A model generated the notes under the pieces. That model was not told where the DNA came from, searched no databases, and saw only the letters and a list, made by a program, of their open reading frames with translations. This document shows positions 24,143-32,633 of a stretch of 64,000 nt of DNA, one piece after another. The stretch is from assembly GCF_009933135.1 (NCBI RefSeq), contig NZ_MAEH01000016.1, positions 62,001-126,000 of the forward strand, in the 5' to 3' direction. Position 1 is the first letter of the stretch, and each line of letters starts with the position of its first letter. Source of the stretch: Candidatus Enterococcus leclercqii (lineage in GTDB: Bacteria > Bacillota > Bacilli > Lactobacillales > Enterococcaceae). The translations under genes were made by a program, and so were the position numbers.

Positions 24143-24685
24143 ATGAAGAAAAAACGGATTATTCGTCTGTCAAAGGTCCTCTCTCTTCTTTTATTCTTTT
24201 TGTTGGCACTTGTTTGCTTGGTGTTGTTACTAGGAATTGGCAGCCTTTTTGTCAAAAATAGCAGTTTTAACATCCAGCGACCCCACTCGCAGGGTATCAT
24301 CTTTTTTCATGTGTCTTTTGGCCCACTCGATGAGGGAAGTACCGAAACCAGCAAAATTGCTAATCTACTCGCGCTTATTTTTACACTTCCTCCTTGGATG
24401 GCTCTGTATTATCAAGCAGGTTCCTATTTTGCTTTACTTTCAGAAGGGGCCTCCCCTTTTGCTGCCCCACTAATCAAAAAAATGCGCCAAGTGAATCTAC
24501 TCTTGTATGTTGCTGATCTTCTGCCGTTGTTGGTCTGGCCGCTGATTCAATGGTTGTTTACCGGCAGCTTGGACATTTCCCTCGTCTTATCAAACACGCT
24601 GTTTATGGCGATTGTGCTAACTATTCTAATCGAAATCTTCCGCTATGGCGCCGATCTGCAGCAGGAAGTCGAAGAAACAGTCTAG
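24143..24685 (+). CDS. DUF2975 membrane protein
   Basis: 180 residues with four hydrophobic segments (about 13-35, 75-95, 112-135, 140-165) and a basic N-terminus, matching the DUF2975 layout. The family is almost always followed by a small XRE regulator, as here at 24698. Function unknown; it may sense or modulate membrane state with that regulator. AAGGAAG precedes the start. Confidence 0.78.
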   Translation: MKKKRIIRLSKVLSLLLFFLLALVCLVLLLGIGSLFVKNSSFNIQRPHSQGIIFFHVSFGPLDEGSTETSKIANLLALIFTLPPWMALYYQAGSYFALLSEGASPFAAPLIKKMRQVNLLLYVADLLPLLVWPLIQWLFTGSLDISLVLSNTLFMAIVLTILIEIFRYGADLQQEVEETV

Positions 24686-24697
24686 GAGGGAAAGGTT

Positions 24698-24922
24698 ATG
24701 ATTATCTCTCGTCTGGATCGAATGATGGCTGATCGCAAAATCAGCCTGAACGAACTTTCGCAGCAAGTAGGGATCACCAATGTCAATTTATCAAAGCTCA
24801 AGAACGGCCACGTCCATGCGGTGCGCTTCTCTACATTAGATGCCATTTGTCGGGTATTGGACTGCCAACCAGGAGATATCCTGGAATATATTCCTGATTC
24901 GCCTATTAATGAAGAAAAATAA
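24698..24922 (+). CDS. Small XRE/Cro-type regulator (YozG-like)
   Basis: 74 residues that are almost entirely one helix-turn-helix domain (MADRKISLNELSQQVGITNV, VRFSTLDAICRVLDCQPGDI). It ends EYIPD as in the YozG-like family that accompanies DUF2975 genes. AGGAGGG precedes the ATG; the gap to the upstream gene is 12 bases, so they form an operon. Probably autoregulates, perhaps through the palindrome at 24016. Confidence 0.82.
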   Translation: MIISRLDRMMADRKISLNELSQQVGITNVNLSKLKNGHVHAVRFSTLDAICRVLDCQPGDILEYIPDSPINEEK

Positions 24923-25036
24923 GTCTTCATTGACCCCAGTTAGGCATATCTTTTGTTTTTTTACTCCAATCTCGATAGAATTTAGTTATAATGTAAAGCT
25001 TTTTGTTTAAATATAAACACATAGGAGGAACCATTT

Positions 25037-25591
25037 ATGACAAAGAAAATCGGTTTTATCGTCGGTAGCCTGCGCACTGCTTCTTATAATAAAAAAGTAG
25101 CAGAAAAATTTGCAGAACTGTTACCTGCAGGATTTGAAGCAGAATTTATCGAAATTGGTAATCTGCCTTTGTACAACGAAGATCTGGATGCAGAAAACAA
25201 TGTACCGGTGGAATGGCAAGCCTTTCGTGACCAAGTAGCTCCGCTGGATGGGATTTTCTTCTTCACCCCTGAATACAATCGTTCGGTTCCAGCTGCACTG
25301 AAAAATGCGTTGGATGTGGGTTCTCGCCCATATGGTGCCAGCGTCTGGGGCGGCAAACCAGCCTTGGTGGTCTCCGTTTCTCCAGGTGGTATCGGTGGAT
25401 TTGGTGCCAACCATCATTTACGCCAATCCCTTGTTTTCTTGGATATGCCAACTTTACAACAGCCGGAAGCCTATATCGGCGGTATCGTTAATTTGGTGGA
25501 TGAAAACGGTGTAATTGCAGAAGGTACCGTTAACTTCTTCCGCACAATCATTACAAAATATGTTGATTTTTACAACAAGCTGAAAGCATAA
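25037..25591 (+). CDS. NADPH-dependent FMN reductase
   Basis: 184 residues of flavodoxin-like fold. GSLRTASYNKKVAEKFAELL is the FMN-phosphate loop of the NADPH-dependent FMN reductase family, and FFTPEYNRSVPAALKNALD is the second FMN contact and the signature of this family. Members reduce quinones, azo dyes or chromate. AGGAGG precedes the ATG and a TATAAT box lies near 24989. It is followed by terminators and a convergent gene. Confidence 0.88.
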   Translation: MTKKIGFIVGSLRTASYNKKVAEKFAELLPAGFEAEFIEIGNLPLYNEDLDAENNVPVEWQAFRDQVAPLDGIFFFTPEYNRSVPAALKNALDVGSRPYGASVWGGKPALVVSVSPGGIGGFGANHHLRQSLVFLDMPTLQQPEAYIGGIVNLVDENGVIAEGTVNFFRTIITKYVDFYNKLKA

Positions 25592-25826
25592 GCTAGATAA
25601 AAAAAGCGGAGACACAGCTCATTTCTAAGTGATAGCAAGAAAATCCCTCAACTTAGTAAACAAGAAACTAGTGGTGTTAACGTCCGTCGAATAAGTATTG
25701 CCAAGCGAAAAGACAAGCAATTTTCCATGCTTTGATGGAAAGCTGCTTGTCTTTTACTTATAGTGCACCTTTGCTAAGTTATCGTTAGAGGACTGGTGAC
25801 AGGAAGGCTGTCACCGTCCTTTATTA
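25592..25826. terminator. Convergent intergenic region with two strong hairpins
   Basis: The first hairpin has arms AAAAGACAAGCA (25708-25719) and complement (25744-25755) with an inner TTTCCAT/ATGGAAA stem. The second, near 25791-25820, pairs GGTGACAG with CTGTCACC inside GGAC/GTCC, followed by TTTATTATT on the plus strand. They terminate the FMN reductase and GH18 genes. The first resembles the variable stem of the dispersed repeat family but lacks its flanks. Confidence 0.65.
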
Positions 25827-26849
25827 TTATTCTTGTATTACGTTTGCTGCAGCTCGCAGTAAATCCCCTGTCAAATCCAATGAATACTCCCAGAACATCA
25901 ATCCTCGCAGCTCCTCTGCCATTACATATTCCGCTTTTTCCTTCATTGAACGTTCGTCGTCAAAAGACATGAACTGCTCCCCATCAAAATAATACGGCGC
26001 ATGGGCTTCTTCATCCCAATAAAGGTTTTCCGGATGAGCGTCAAACAGAGGCTTTAATTGATTGTAGTTGTTGGTCTCGCCACCAGCTGCCTGGGCTTTG
26101 GCTCCTACAGGATGCTGGGTATCTGCGAAGCCTCGCCAGATACGACTGTAAAATGCGCAGCCGATAACAATTTTCTCATTTGGAATATTTTTTGCCCGCA
26201 GATTTTCCACCGCTTCCATAACGCTCAATTCTTGGCCTTGATAGGGAGCTAAGTTGGTATGGTGACCGGCGATTTTAGTGAAACTCCCCCGCATGTCATA
26301 AGTCATCACATTGACAAAATCCAGATAGTCAATATATTCATACTTTTCGTTAGGGCTCATGGTATCCAAAAGCGGTTTGGCTGCTCCGATAGCTGCTGTC
26401 AAAAGATAGCTGCGCCCATTGTTTGCCGTCAACTCGTTTAACTTTTCCCGTAGCTCTTTGACAAAGCTCAAAAAATTAGCGGCATCCTCCGGTGATGCTT
26501 TGATGCCCGCCAGATCCATTCCCGGGTACTCCCAATCCAGGTCGATACCGTCAAAATCATAGCGTTCCATGTAGGCGATTAAGTTTTCAATCAATTCGTG
26601 ACGATTTTCAGCAGTCGCCACCCCATCAGAAAAACCATCGGCACTCCAACCGCCAATACTGATACAGCTGCGCAAATGAGGATGTTCTTGTTTTAATTCA
26701 TTAACCAGGTGAATCTTTTTCAATTCGCGGACGATTTCCAACTCGATGATGTTTGCAAAGGCATAGTTGATGATCGTCAGTTTTTCTGCTGCAATGTCTT
26801 CTTTCTCCCATACTTTGTTGTCGTCTAAATAAGCAATAATTTCTTTCAT
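25827..26849 (-). CDS. Glycoside hydrolase family 18 protein, no signal peptide
   Basis: 340 residues forming one GH18 barrel. SIGGW (64-68) and DFDGIDLDWEYPG with catalytic Glu107 and the DxxDxDxE pattern are present, then NVMTYDMRGSF and the C-terminal LRGLMFWEYSLD. There is no signal peptide, membrane helix, LysM or chitin-binding module, so it should act inside the cell or leave it by lysis. The family cleaves chitin or N-glycan/peptidoglycan-type GlcNAc linkages; the substrate cannot be told here. GGAGG precedes the ATG. Confidence 0.88.
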   Translation of the reverse strand: MKEIIAYLDDNKVWEKEDIAAEKLTIINYAFANIIELEIVRELKKIHLVNELKQEHPHLRSCISIGGWSADGFSDGVATAENRHELIENLIAYMERYDFDGIDLDWEYPGMDLAGIKASPEDAANFLSFVKELREKLNELTANNGRSYLLTAAIGAAKPLLDTMSPNEKYEYIDYLDFVNVMTYDMRGSFTKIAGHHTNLAPYQGQELSVMEAVENLRAKNIPNEKIVIGCAFYSRIWRGFADTQHPVGAKAQAAGGETNNYNQLKPLFDAHPENLYWDEEAHAPYYFDGEQFMSFDDERSMKEKAEYVMAEELRGLMFWEYSLDLTGDLLRAAANVIQE

Positions 26850-27015
26850 AAATCCTCCAATAAAATCGGCAATGCCATTTTTTTAAGCGATTACATTTTC
26901 ACTTTAAAGAAATGCGGGTTCTTCCTCAATATGTAAAAGTTGATCGACTGTGTGGGATTTTTTTTGGCACTAAGCTGCTGCATTGACTACTCAATACGTC
27001 TATTCTCTAAATAAA

Positions 27016-27052
27016 AAAGCAGCGTAAAGAGCGGCCTCTTTTACACTGCTTT
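27016..27052. terminator. Terminator after the ABC permease gene
   Basis: Arms of 16-17 bp (27016-27031 and 27036-27052) with one mismatch and a four-base loop, A/T tracts on both sides. It lies 83 bases past the permease stop. The rest of the 285-bp gap holds nothing else clear. Confidence 0.78.
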
Positions 27053-27134
27053 AAAAAACTTTCGAAATATCAAATCCTGAACTTAATCCATAACCAATTG
27101 TCTTTAGCCACTAGCAGTTATTACTGCCTATCTG

Positions 27135-28406
27135 CTATCCTCGGCCTTTCAAAGCGCGCTTTTCCAAATGGGCTTGCCATTTTTCTGAGCAGAATCGTCT
27201 GATCTGACCAAAGAACAACAACACTGTCGCAATCGTTGCGGCAATCACAAGTACAAGAATAGTCGTGCGGATGGCACTTCCTAATGGGTAGCGCCACACC
27301 ACTTCACTGTCGCTGTCTTGCAATAAGTTTGAATAGAGATATGTGTTCCAGACTGGATTGAAGACCGTCAACATATAAAAGCTTGAGTAGAAAGTCATCA
27401 CAAACCAAATTGGCCAACGAGATTCGGGATACAATAAAAATTCACCATCATGTTCTAAAGACAATGTCTGATATTTTCGATAGGCCCAGACTAAACACAA
27501 AAGTGCAACAAAAACCATTATAATTCCTAACAGCCAGTTTCCCGAATTTTTCCCGATATCAAAGGGAAGCATCTGCTGATACCCAAAAATTATATCCTCT
27601 GAACTATAGTCAATCCCGTGGCGCATCATACTGATTAGATCCGTCACTTGAGAAAAACCTTGTGGTAGATAAATTAAGGTCCACATAAAGACAACATAGG
27701 TCAATGGTCCGAATACTAAGTTACCTACCATCGTCCCCATAAAGCAGCTGATCAAAAAAGCAAACAGGCACGTCATGAAGCTGGTTCCCATTGAGATGAA
27801 CAGCTCGCCCCAGCTGGCATTCATATACGGTGCCGGAATTCCTAATTTCACGGTGACTACTAGAAGCAGACTGCCGACAAGAAAGGCCGCAAGTACCGGG
27901 AGCCCGACATAAAACAGCTTTCCTAAAAAAAGTTGACGCCGGCTAACCGGCAAGCTGAACAAAAACCGATTGAAGGCCGTCTTCTGATCGACAAAAAACA
28001 AGAGGAAACCACTGATTGCGATGAGACTGACAATGACAATTCCTGTATTTGCTAAGTATTGACTGTAATAATCGTCCTGGGAGTCGTATCTTCCTGAAGC
28101 CATCTTTTTGAGTCGCTCATGAGGTCCTTCATTCCCGTACCCTGCTTGAAAAAAATAGGAAGCAAGCTCGACTGACTCATCGAAAGTCAATGTCACTTCT
28201 TTGATATTTCCTTTGTCATCACTGTACGAATAGCTCTCGGGATATTCCTGAAATTCTTTTTTATGTTCCTCGCTACGAAGCCAGTTTTGATTTTGATGCC
28301 AATTATGGACTGCCGAAAAACTCATCAAACAGAAATACCCTAAAACGAGAACCAGCATAGCAATTAGCGCTTTGCCATAGCGCTTCATATAGATTTCTTT
28401 GACCAT
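27135..28406 (-). CDS. ABC-2 type transporter permease
   Basis: 423 residues from ATG 28406 (AAGGAAG upstream; a GTG at 28415 is too close to it). A first helix at about 12-30, a large polar loop (35-115), then further helices around 120-420 with LPVSRRQLFLGKLFYVGLPV typical of ABC-2 permeases controlled by YtrA-like regulators. It lies 15 bases after the ATPase gene and is the last of the GntR-ATPase-permease operon. Substrate unknown; such operons often respond to cell-wall-active agents. Confidence 0.85.
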   Translation of the reverse strand: MVKEIYMKRYGKALIAMLVLVLGYFCLMSFSAVHNWHQNQNWLRSEEHKKEFQEYPESYSYSDDKGNIKEVTLTFDESVELASYFFQAGYGNEGPHERLKKMASGRYDSQDDYYSQYLANTGIVIVSLIAISGFLLFFVDQKTAFNRFLFSLPVSRRQLFLGKLFYVGLPVLAAFLVGSLLLVVTVKLGIPAPYMNASWGELFISMGTSFMTCLFAFLISCFMGTMVGNLVFGPLTYVVFMWTLIYLPQGFSQVTDLISMMRHGIDYSSEDIIFGYQQMLPFDIGKNSGNWLLGIIMVFVALLCLVWAYRKYQTLSLEHDGEFLLYPESRWPIWFVMTFYSSFYMLTVFNPVWNTYLYSNLLQDSDSEVVWRYPLGSAIRTTILVLVIAATIATVLLFFGQIRRFCSEKWQAHLEKRALKGRG

Positions 28407-28421
28407 TTTTTTCACTTCCTT

Positions 28422-29303
28422 CTATTGAATAAAACCTTCCCTGCTGAGATTGGCTTCAAACAGATCTTCCAAAGACAATGGCAATTCTTCCATCAGCAGT
28501 GGGTCCTGTTCTCGAAGTGCCGCAGCTAAATCTGGTGTAAACCGTTCAAAAACAGCCGTAATCACTCGGCCTTGAAGCGTAAGCAGTTTGGAGTTTTCCT
28601 TGACGACATCTGGTATTTTCTTGGTTTTGAAAACCAACTGCAGCTTACGAGCATTTTCTCGCATCGACTCCAGACGATAGTCGCGAATGATGGTTTTGCC
28701 CTTCAATAGTAGGGCGCGATCAATAATATCTTCCAGCTCTTTTAAATTGTGAGAAGCAATCAGTGCACAGCGACCATGTTCACCAGCAATATGTCCCAAC
28801 AACATACCGATGACCTTTTTTCGAATAATAACATCCAGCCCATCAAAAGGTTCATCCAATAGCAGATACTTTGCACTAGAAGAAATCGCCAGAATCATCT
28901 GGTAAAGTCCTTGCATCCCTTTTGACATTCGACGATAGCTCAAATGATCCGGCAACTGGTTTTCCTTCATCAGTTGCAGATAAAGATCTTGATTAAACAT
29001 AGGGTATGCTGCGCGATAAAAGCCGTTGATTTTTTTCAAATTATAGGTTTTCAAAAAGTTGTCCAACTCATCAATATAAAAAATCTCACCCTTTTTGGAA
29101 ACCTCTTGATAGATGGAAACATCGTCAATGAGTATATCGCCGGCTTCTGGCAGGTAATCACCAGCCAGGGTACGAAAAAGAGTGGTCTTCCCCGAGCCGT
29201 TACGACCGATAAGCCCGACGATTTCGTTGTCGTACAACTCGAAGTTAATTTGATTGATGATGATTCGATCATCCATCTGCTTTCTGAGATTGTTTACTTT
29301 CAT
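28422..29303 (-). CDS. ABC transporter ATP-binding protein
   Basis: 293 residues. Walker A GRNGSGKTT (about 34-42), an unusual signature SKGMQGLYQMILAI in place of LSGGQ, Walker B YLLLDEPFDGLD, and a switch His in IASHNLKE. The degenerate signature is seen in ATPases of YtrB-like systems. Its start overlaps the regulator stop (ATGA), so the two are coupled. Confidence 0.87.
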   Translation of the reverse strand: MKVNNLRKQMDDRIIINQINFELYDNEIVGLIGRNGSGKTTLFRTLAGDYLPEAGDILIDDVSIYQEVSKKGEIFYIDELDNFLKTYNLKKINGFYRAAYPMFNQDLYLQLMKENQLPDHLSYRRMSKGMQGLYQMILAISSSAKYLLLDEPFDGLDVIIRKKVIGMLLGHIAGEHGRCALIASHNLKELEDIIDRALLLKGKTIIRDYRLESMRENARKLQLVFKTKKIPDVVKENSKLLTLQGRVITAVFERFTPDLAAALREQDPLLMEELPLSLEDLFEANLSREGFIQ

Positions 29304-29686
29304 TGCACCATCCCTCCCAAAGTTTCATAGCTGTCTCGAATCCAGCTGGTCATTTCCTTTTCAGTCACTTGAAGATGGATGGCTTCCACGATCAGTTCTG
29401 CAAAGTTTTCTTTGACTTGCCGAATCTTGAATTCATCCCGCGGCTGATCACTAACTTTATTGACAAAAGTTCCTTTGCCTTTAATTGTGACCAACACCTG
29501 CTCAGACTCCAACACTTTATAAGCCTTACTGACTGTATTCGGATTCATTAAGAGAATTTTTGCCATCTCTCTGACAGAAGGCAGCCGGTCGCCGGCATTT
29601 AAGACACCTTGTAAGACTTCTTCTTTCACTGCCAGAACCAGTTGCTCATAATAAGGCTTACTGGATCGTTTATCGATTGTCACCAT
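29300..29686 (-). CDS. GntR-family (YtrA-type) transcriptional regulator
   Basis: 128 residues from ATG 29686 with AAAGGAG upstream. The GntR winged helix is at about 10-78 (KPYYEQLVLAVKEEVLQGVL, DRLPSVREMAKILLMNPNTV), followed by a short helical dimerisation tail, the mark of the YtrA subgroup. Regulators of this subgroup repress their own ABC operon. A matching palindrome covers the promoter upstream. Confidence 0.9.
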   Translation of the reverse strand: MVTIDKRSSKPYYEQLVLAVKEEVLQGVLNAGDRLPSVREMAKILLMNPNTVSKAYKVLESEQVLVTIKGKGTFVNKVSDQPRDEFKIRQVKENFAELIVEAIHLQVTEKEMTSWIRDSYETLGGMVQ

Positions 29687-29715
29687 CGGCTTGCTCCTTT
29701 CTTCAACTGTTCTAC

Positions 29716-29751
29716 GTGTACTACTATACACAGTACACAAAAAAGCTGCAA
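29716..29751 (-). promoter_or_regulatory. Promoter and operator of the GntR-ABC operon
   Basis: Minus strand TTGCAG (29751-29746), 17-bp spacer and TATAGT (29728-29723). A 23-bp dyad, GTGTACT-N9-AGTACAC (29716-29738), covers the -10, a natural site for autorepression by the GntR protein. Confidence 0.75.
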
Positions 29752-29808
29752 TCTTTTTTGAGAAAAGTTTGTTAGACTATAGAAAACCACCCGAGGAGGA
29801 GAACTGAA

Positions 29809-30426
29809 ATGACGGAAAAGAAACGCTGCCACTGGGGAACTGCCAGTGAAAAAATGATGAGCTATCATGATGAGATCTGGGGGGTGCCGGAATTCGACGA
29901 TCAGAAATTATTTGCCAAGCTAATCTTAGACATGAATCAAGCTGGTTTGAGTTGGAACACGATTTTAAACAAATGGGAAAGCTTTGAGAGCGCCTATGAT
30001 GGCTTTTCAATCGAAAAGGTGGCAGCTTTTACGCCGGAAAAAGTGGCCGCGTTGATGGAAGATCCCGGCATCATTCGCAATCGTCGTAAAATTGAAGCCG
30101 CTGTTAACAATGCCCAAAAGGTTTTACAACTCCAAGCAGAATTCGGTAGCTTCAGCAATTATCTCTGGAAATTTGCTGGTGGTCAGCCACAGGTCAACTA
30201 TTGGGAAACCGAAGCTGACGTACCCGCCAATAGCCCCCTATCCGATGCTATCAGCAAAGATTTAAAACGCCGCGGCTTCAAATTTATTGGAACAACCATC
30301 ATCTACGCCTTTTTGCAGGCAGTCGGTATCATCAATGACCATACGGTTGACTGTTTTCGCCACGACGAATTGCTGACAAGTTGGGCGCATTCACAAAATA
30401 CAGAACAATTCCTACCAAAATCGTAA
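29809..30426 (+). CDS. tag: DNA-3-methyladenine glycosylase I
   Basis: 205 residues with Tag motifs: KKRCHWG at the start (zinc Cys), YHDEIWGVPEFDDQKLFAKL, LDMNQAGLSWNTILNKWESF, and the C-terminal zinc residues in INDHTVDCFRH. It removes 3-methyladenine from alkylated DNA in base excision repair. AGGAGG precedes the ATG. It is transcribed divergently from the GntR operon. Confidence 0.94.
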   Translation: MTEKKRCHWGTASEKMMSYHDEIWGVPEFDDQKLFAKLILDMNQAGLSWNTILNKWESFESAYDGFSIEKVAAFTPEKVAALMEDPGIIRNRRKIEAAVNNAQKVLQLQAEFGSFSNYLWKFAGGQPQVNYWETEADVPANSPLSDAISKDLKRRGFKFIGTTIIYAFLQAVGIINDHTVDCFRHDELLTSWAHSQNTEQFLPKS

Positions 30427-30505
30427 ATCTCCTTGCAGCTTTACGATTTTCACTGAGGATAGCAGCATTGGCTGTTACAATAAAAGAAAAAAACGAGGAC
30501 AAGAC

Positions 30506-31309
30506 ATGATTAAATTAGTCATAACCGATTTGGATGGCACCTTCTTGGATCCTGACAGTCGTTTCGATGAAGTCTATTACCAAAAAGTTCGTGAACTTAT
30601 GCAAAAGCAGCAGGTAGCATTTGCCCCTTGCACAGGAAAGCAAAGTGAACGAGTCGAAGAACTGTTTGCGAACGTTGGCTCAGATGATCTGTGGATCTTA
30701 GGTGACAGCGCCAGCCGCATTAAGCACAACGGCCAGTTTGTCTATGAATCGCTTCTTTCCAATCAGACGGCACTGGTCATCATCGCCAAGCTACGCGCCT
30801 TGCATCAAGATTACGGGATCATCGCGCGAACAGACCAGACAGCTTACATCGCTGCCGACACTCCAGAAAACTGCCGAGAAAAAATTCGAGGTTCCTACAC
30901 CAATGTGACTGAAATCAAAGACTATCAAGAAATTACGGATGATTTTGTCAAAATTACACTCTTTGATCCTTATGAGCGGGCTTTTGAAATTCGGCCACAG
31001 TTAGCGGAATTTGATGATCGGGCCTACATCGTTGCATCAGAAGCGGCCTGGATTGATATCACAAATCACCAGGTTCATAAGGGAACCACGGTTGCCAAAC
31101 TACAAGAAATCCTAGGAGTTACCTCGGCAGAAACGATGGTTTTTGGTGACGGCTACAACGACCTCGAATTGATGACCTGTGGCAAGTTCAGCTTTGCCAT
31201 GCGTAATGGTTTTCCCGAGACTCAGGCTGTCGCCCGCTACATCTGCGGTAGCAATGCAGAGAACGCCGTATTGACAACAATCGAACAAATTTTGTCACTG
31301 CAAGACTGA
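30506..31309 (+). CDS. HAD-family (Cof-type) phosphatase
   Basis: 267 residues with HAD motif I DLDGTFLDPD (nucleophile Asp8), motif II CTGKQ, Lys near motif III, and motif IV FGDGYNDLELM. It has a C2B-type cap as in Cof/YidA-like sugar phosphatases. Substrate not predictable. It lies 79 bases after tag and may be expressed with it. Confidence 0.88.
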   Translation: MIKLVITDLDGTFLDPDSRFDEVYYQKVRELMQKQQVAFAPCTGKQSERVEELFANVGSDDLWILGDSASRIKHNGQFVYESLLSNQTALVIIAKLRALHQDYGIIARTDQTAYIAADTPENCREKIRGSYTNVTEIKDYQEITDDFVKITLFDPYERAFEIRPQLAEFDDRAYIVASEAAWIDITNHQVHKGTTVAKLQEILGVTSAETMVFGDGYNDLELMTCGKFSFAMRNGFPETQAVARYICGSNAENAVLTTIEQILSLQD

Positions 31310-31312
31310 ACT

Positions 31313-31500
31313 AAAAGCGGACAATTGCCACTTTCCCGTAGGAACGGATAAACAATCAAAAACAAAATGGTGACCGGCCAACAGTTCAGTATCTTAAATA
31401 AGGCAATCGTTATGTCTTACTCCGTATCTGAAGTTTTTTAGTCATGAAAAGACGGCTATCTTCCATTAAAATTATTGGAAGAGGGCCGTCTTTTGCAGCT
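31313..31500. repeat. Partial copy of the dispersed hairpin element (copy 1)
   Basis: The hairpin lies at 31447-31494: a variable outer stem AAAAGACGGC paired with GCCGTCTTTT, then the shared CTTCCATT...TTGGAAG inner stem. The flanks match other copies only weakly. It sits between the convergent HAD and GNAT genes, where it can terminate both. Confidence 0.6.
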
Positions 31501-31569
31501 TGTATTCGGTTGTTTTTTTCATAAAACAGCAATAAGACGATTGTCTGCCTGCTTTAGAAAATCATTCAT

Positions 31570-32088
31570 TTACACTCGTTTTGCAACAAATAAGTAATGA
31601 GGCATCTCGATGCCCCGATAGTGTTTGACGTAGCGATCCCGGATAGTCATACCATTTCTAATAGCAACGTTCATCGAGGCCAGATTCGTATCACGGACTG
31701 TCGAACACACCTCTGGCAGCTGCAGTGTTTCAAATGCATACTTTTTGACAGCCTGAGCCGCTTCTGTCATATACCCTTGGTGCCAAGCGCTGGAAATCAG
31801 ATGGTAGCCGATTTCCGGAAATTCTTGTCCCTTTACAGTTTGCATGGTGATGCCACACTCCCCGATTACCGCACCATCGCTTTTGTGCTCAATTGCCCAA
31901 AGTCCGTAGCCATATTTCTCATAGCTCTGGAGATTCCATTGAAGCCACTCAGCGATTTTCGTTTCGTTAAAGGCACCTTCATAAGCATACATCACCTGGT
32001 CGTCCCCTAAAAATGTTGCTAACAAGTCTTCTTCACCGGGTTGCCACTTTCGTAAGCGCAAGCGGGGAGTTTCTAAAATCAGTGTCAT
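31570..32088 (-). CDS. GNAT acetyltransferase, RimJ/RimL type
   Basis: 172 residues from ATG 32088, which overlaps the stop of the upstream gene (ATGA). It starts TLILETPRLRLRKW, typical of RimJ/RimL-like acetyltransferases, with EIGYHLISSAWHQGYMTEAA as the acetyl-CoA motif and TNLASMNVAIRNGM near the C-terminus. Substrate unknown. Third gene of the ABC-F operon. Confidence 0.83.
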   Translation of the reverse strand: MTLILETPRLRLRKWQPGEEDLLATFLGDDQVMYAYEGAFNETKIAEWLQWNLQSYEKYGYGLWAIEHKSDGAVIGECGITMQTVKGQEFPEIGYHLISSAWHQGYMTEAAQAVKKYAFETLQLPEVCSTVRDTNLASMNVAIRNGMTIRDRYVKHYRGIEMPHYLFVAKRV

Positions 32089-32633
32089 AGTTGCATGCCT
32101 CCCTTTAGTAATCGCCATTCTTTTTGTAGCAATCCATAATCATACTGAGGATACCAGTTGCCTTCGTGGTAGATACTCTCGCGATTTGTTCCTTCCAAAA
32201 TGAATCCCAGTTTCTCATAAAGGGCAATCGCCTCTTCATTATAGCCATGGACAGACAGCCGAACTTTGTGCAATCCGATATGATCAAAAGCAAAAGCAAG
32301 GAGCAATGTCATTGCCTCTTTGGCGTAACCCTTGTGGCGACTAGTGGGATCTAAAATAGCCAGACCAATCTCTCCGTTGCGATTTTTGACTTTTATACCA
32401 GACAATGTGATAAATCCTACCGCCTGGCTATCTTCAATACGCCGGATCACAAAACTAAAGTCACTGTTGCTCTGGGTATCTTCAAACATCGCCCCCCAGT
32501 CTTTTTCTTGAAAAGGATGGAAGATGTCTTCCGGGATTCCTGCCATCATCTTTTTATCCCACTGCCACACTGCAAAATCACTGCCGTCTCCCTCCCGATA
32601 CTCGGTGAGATCAATTTTTGTTCCCTGCATCAT
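32085..32633 (-). CDS. GNAT acetyltransferase
   Basis: 182 residues with GEIGLAILDPTSRHKGYAKE as the acetyl-CoA-binding motif and EEAIALYEKLGFILEGTNRE as motif B, close to SpeG/RimL-like acetyltransferases. Its start overlaps the ABC-F stop (ATGATG) and its stop overlaps the next start, so three genes are translationally coupled. Substrate unknown. Confidence 0.83.
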   Translation of the reverse strand: MMQGTKIDLTEYREGDGSDFAVWQWDKKMMAGIPEDIFHPFQEKDWGAMFEDTQSNSDFSFVIRRIEDSQAVGFITLSGIKVKNRNGEIGLAILDPTSRHKGYAKEAMTLLLAFAFDHIGLHKVRLSVHGYNEEAIALYEKLGFILEGTNRESIYHEGNWYPQYDYGLLQKEWRLLKGGMQL

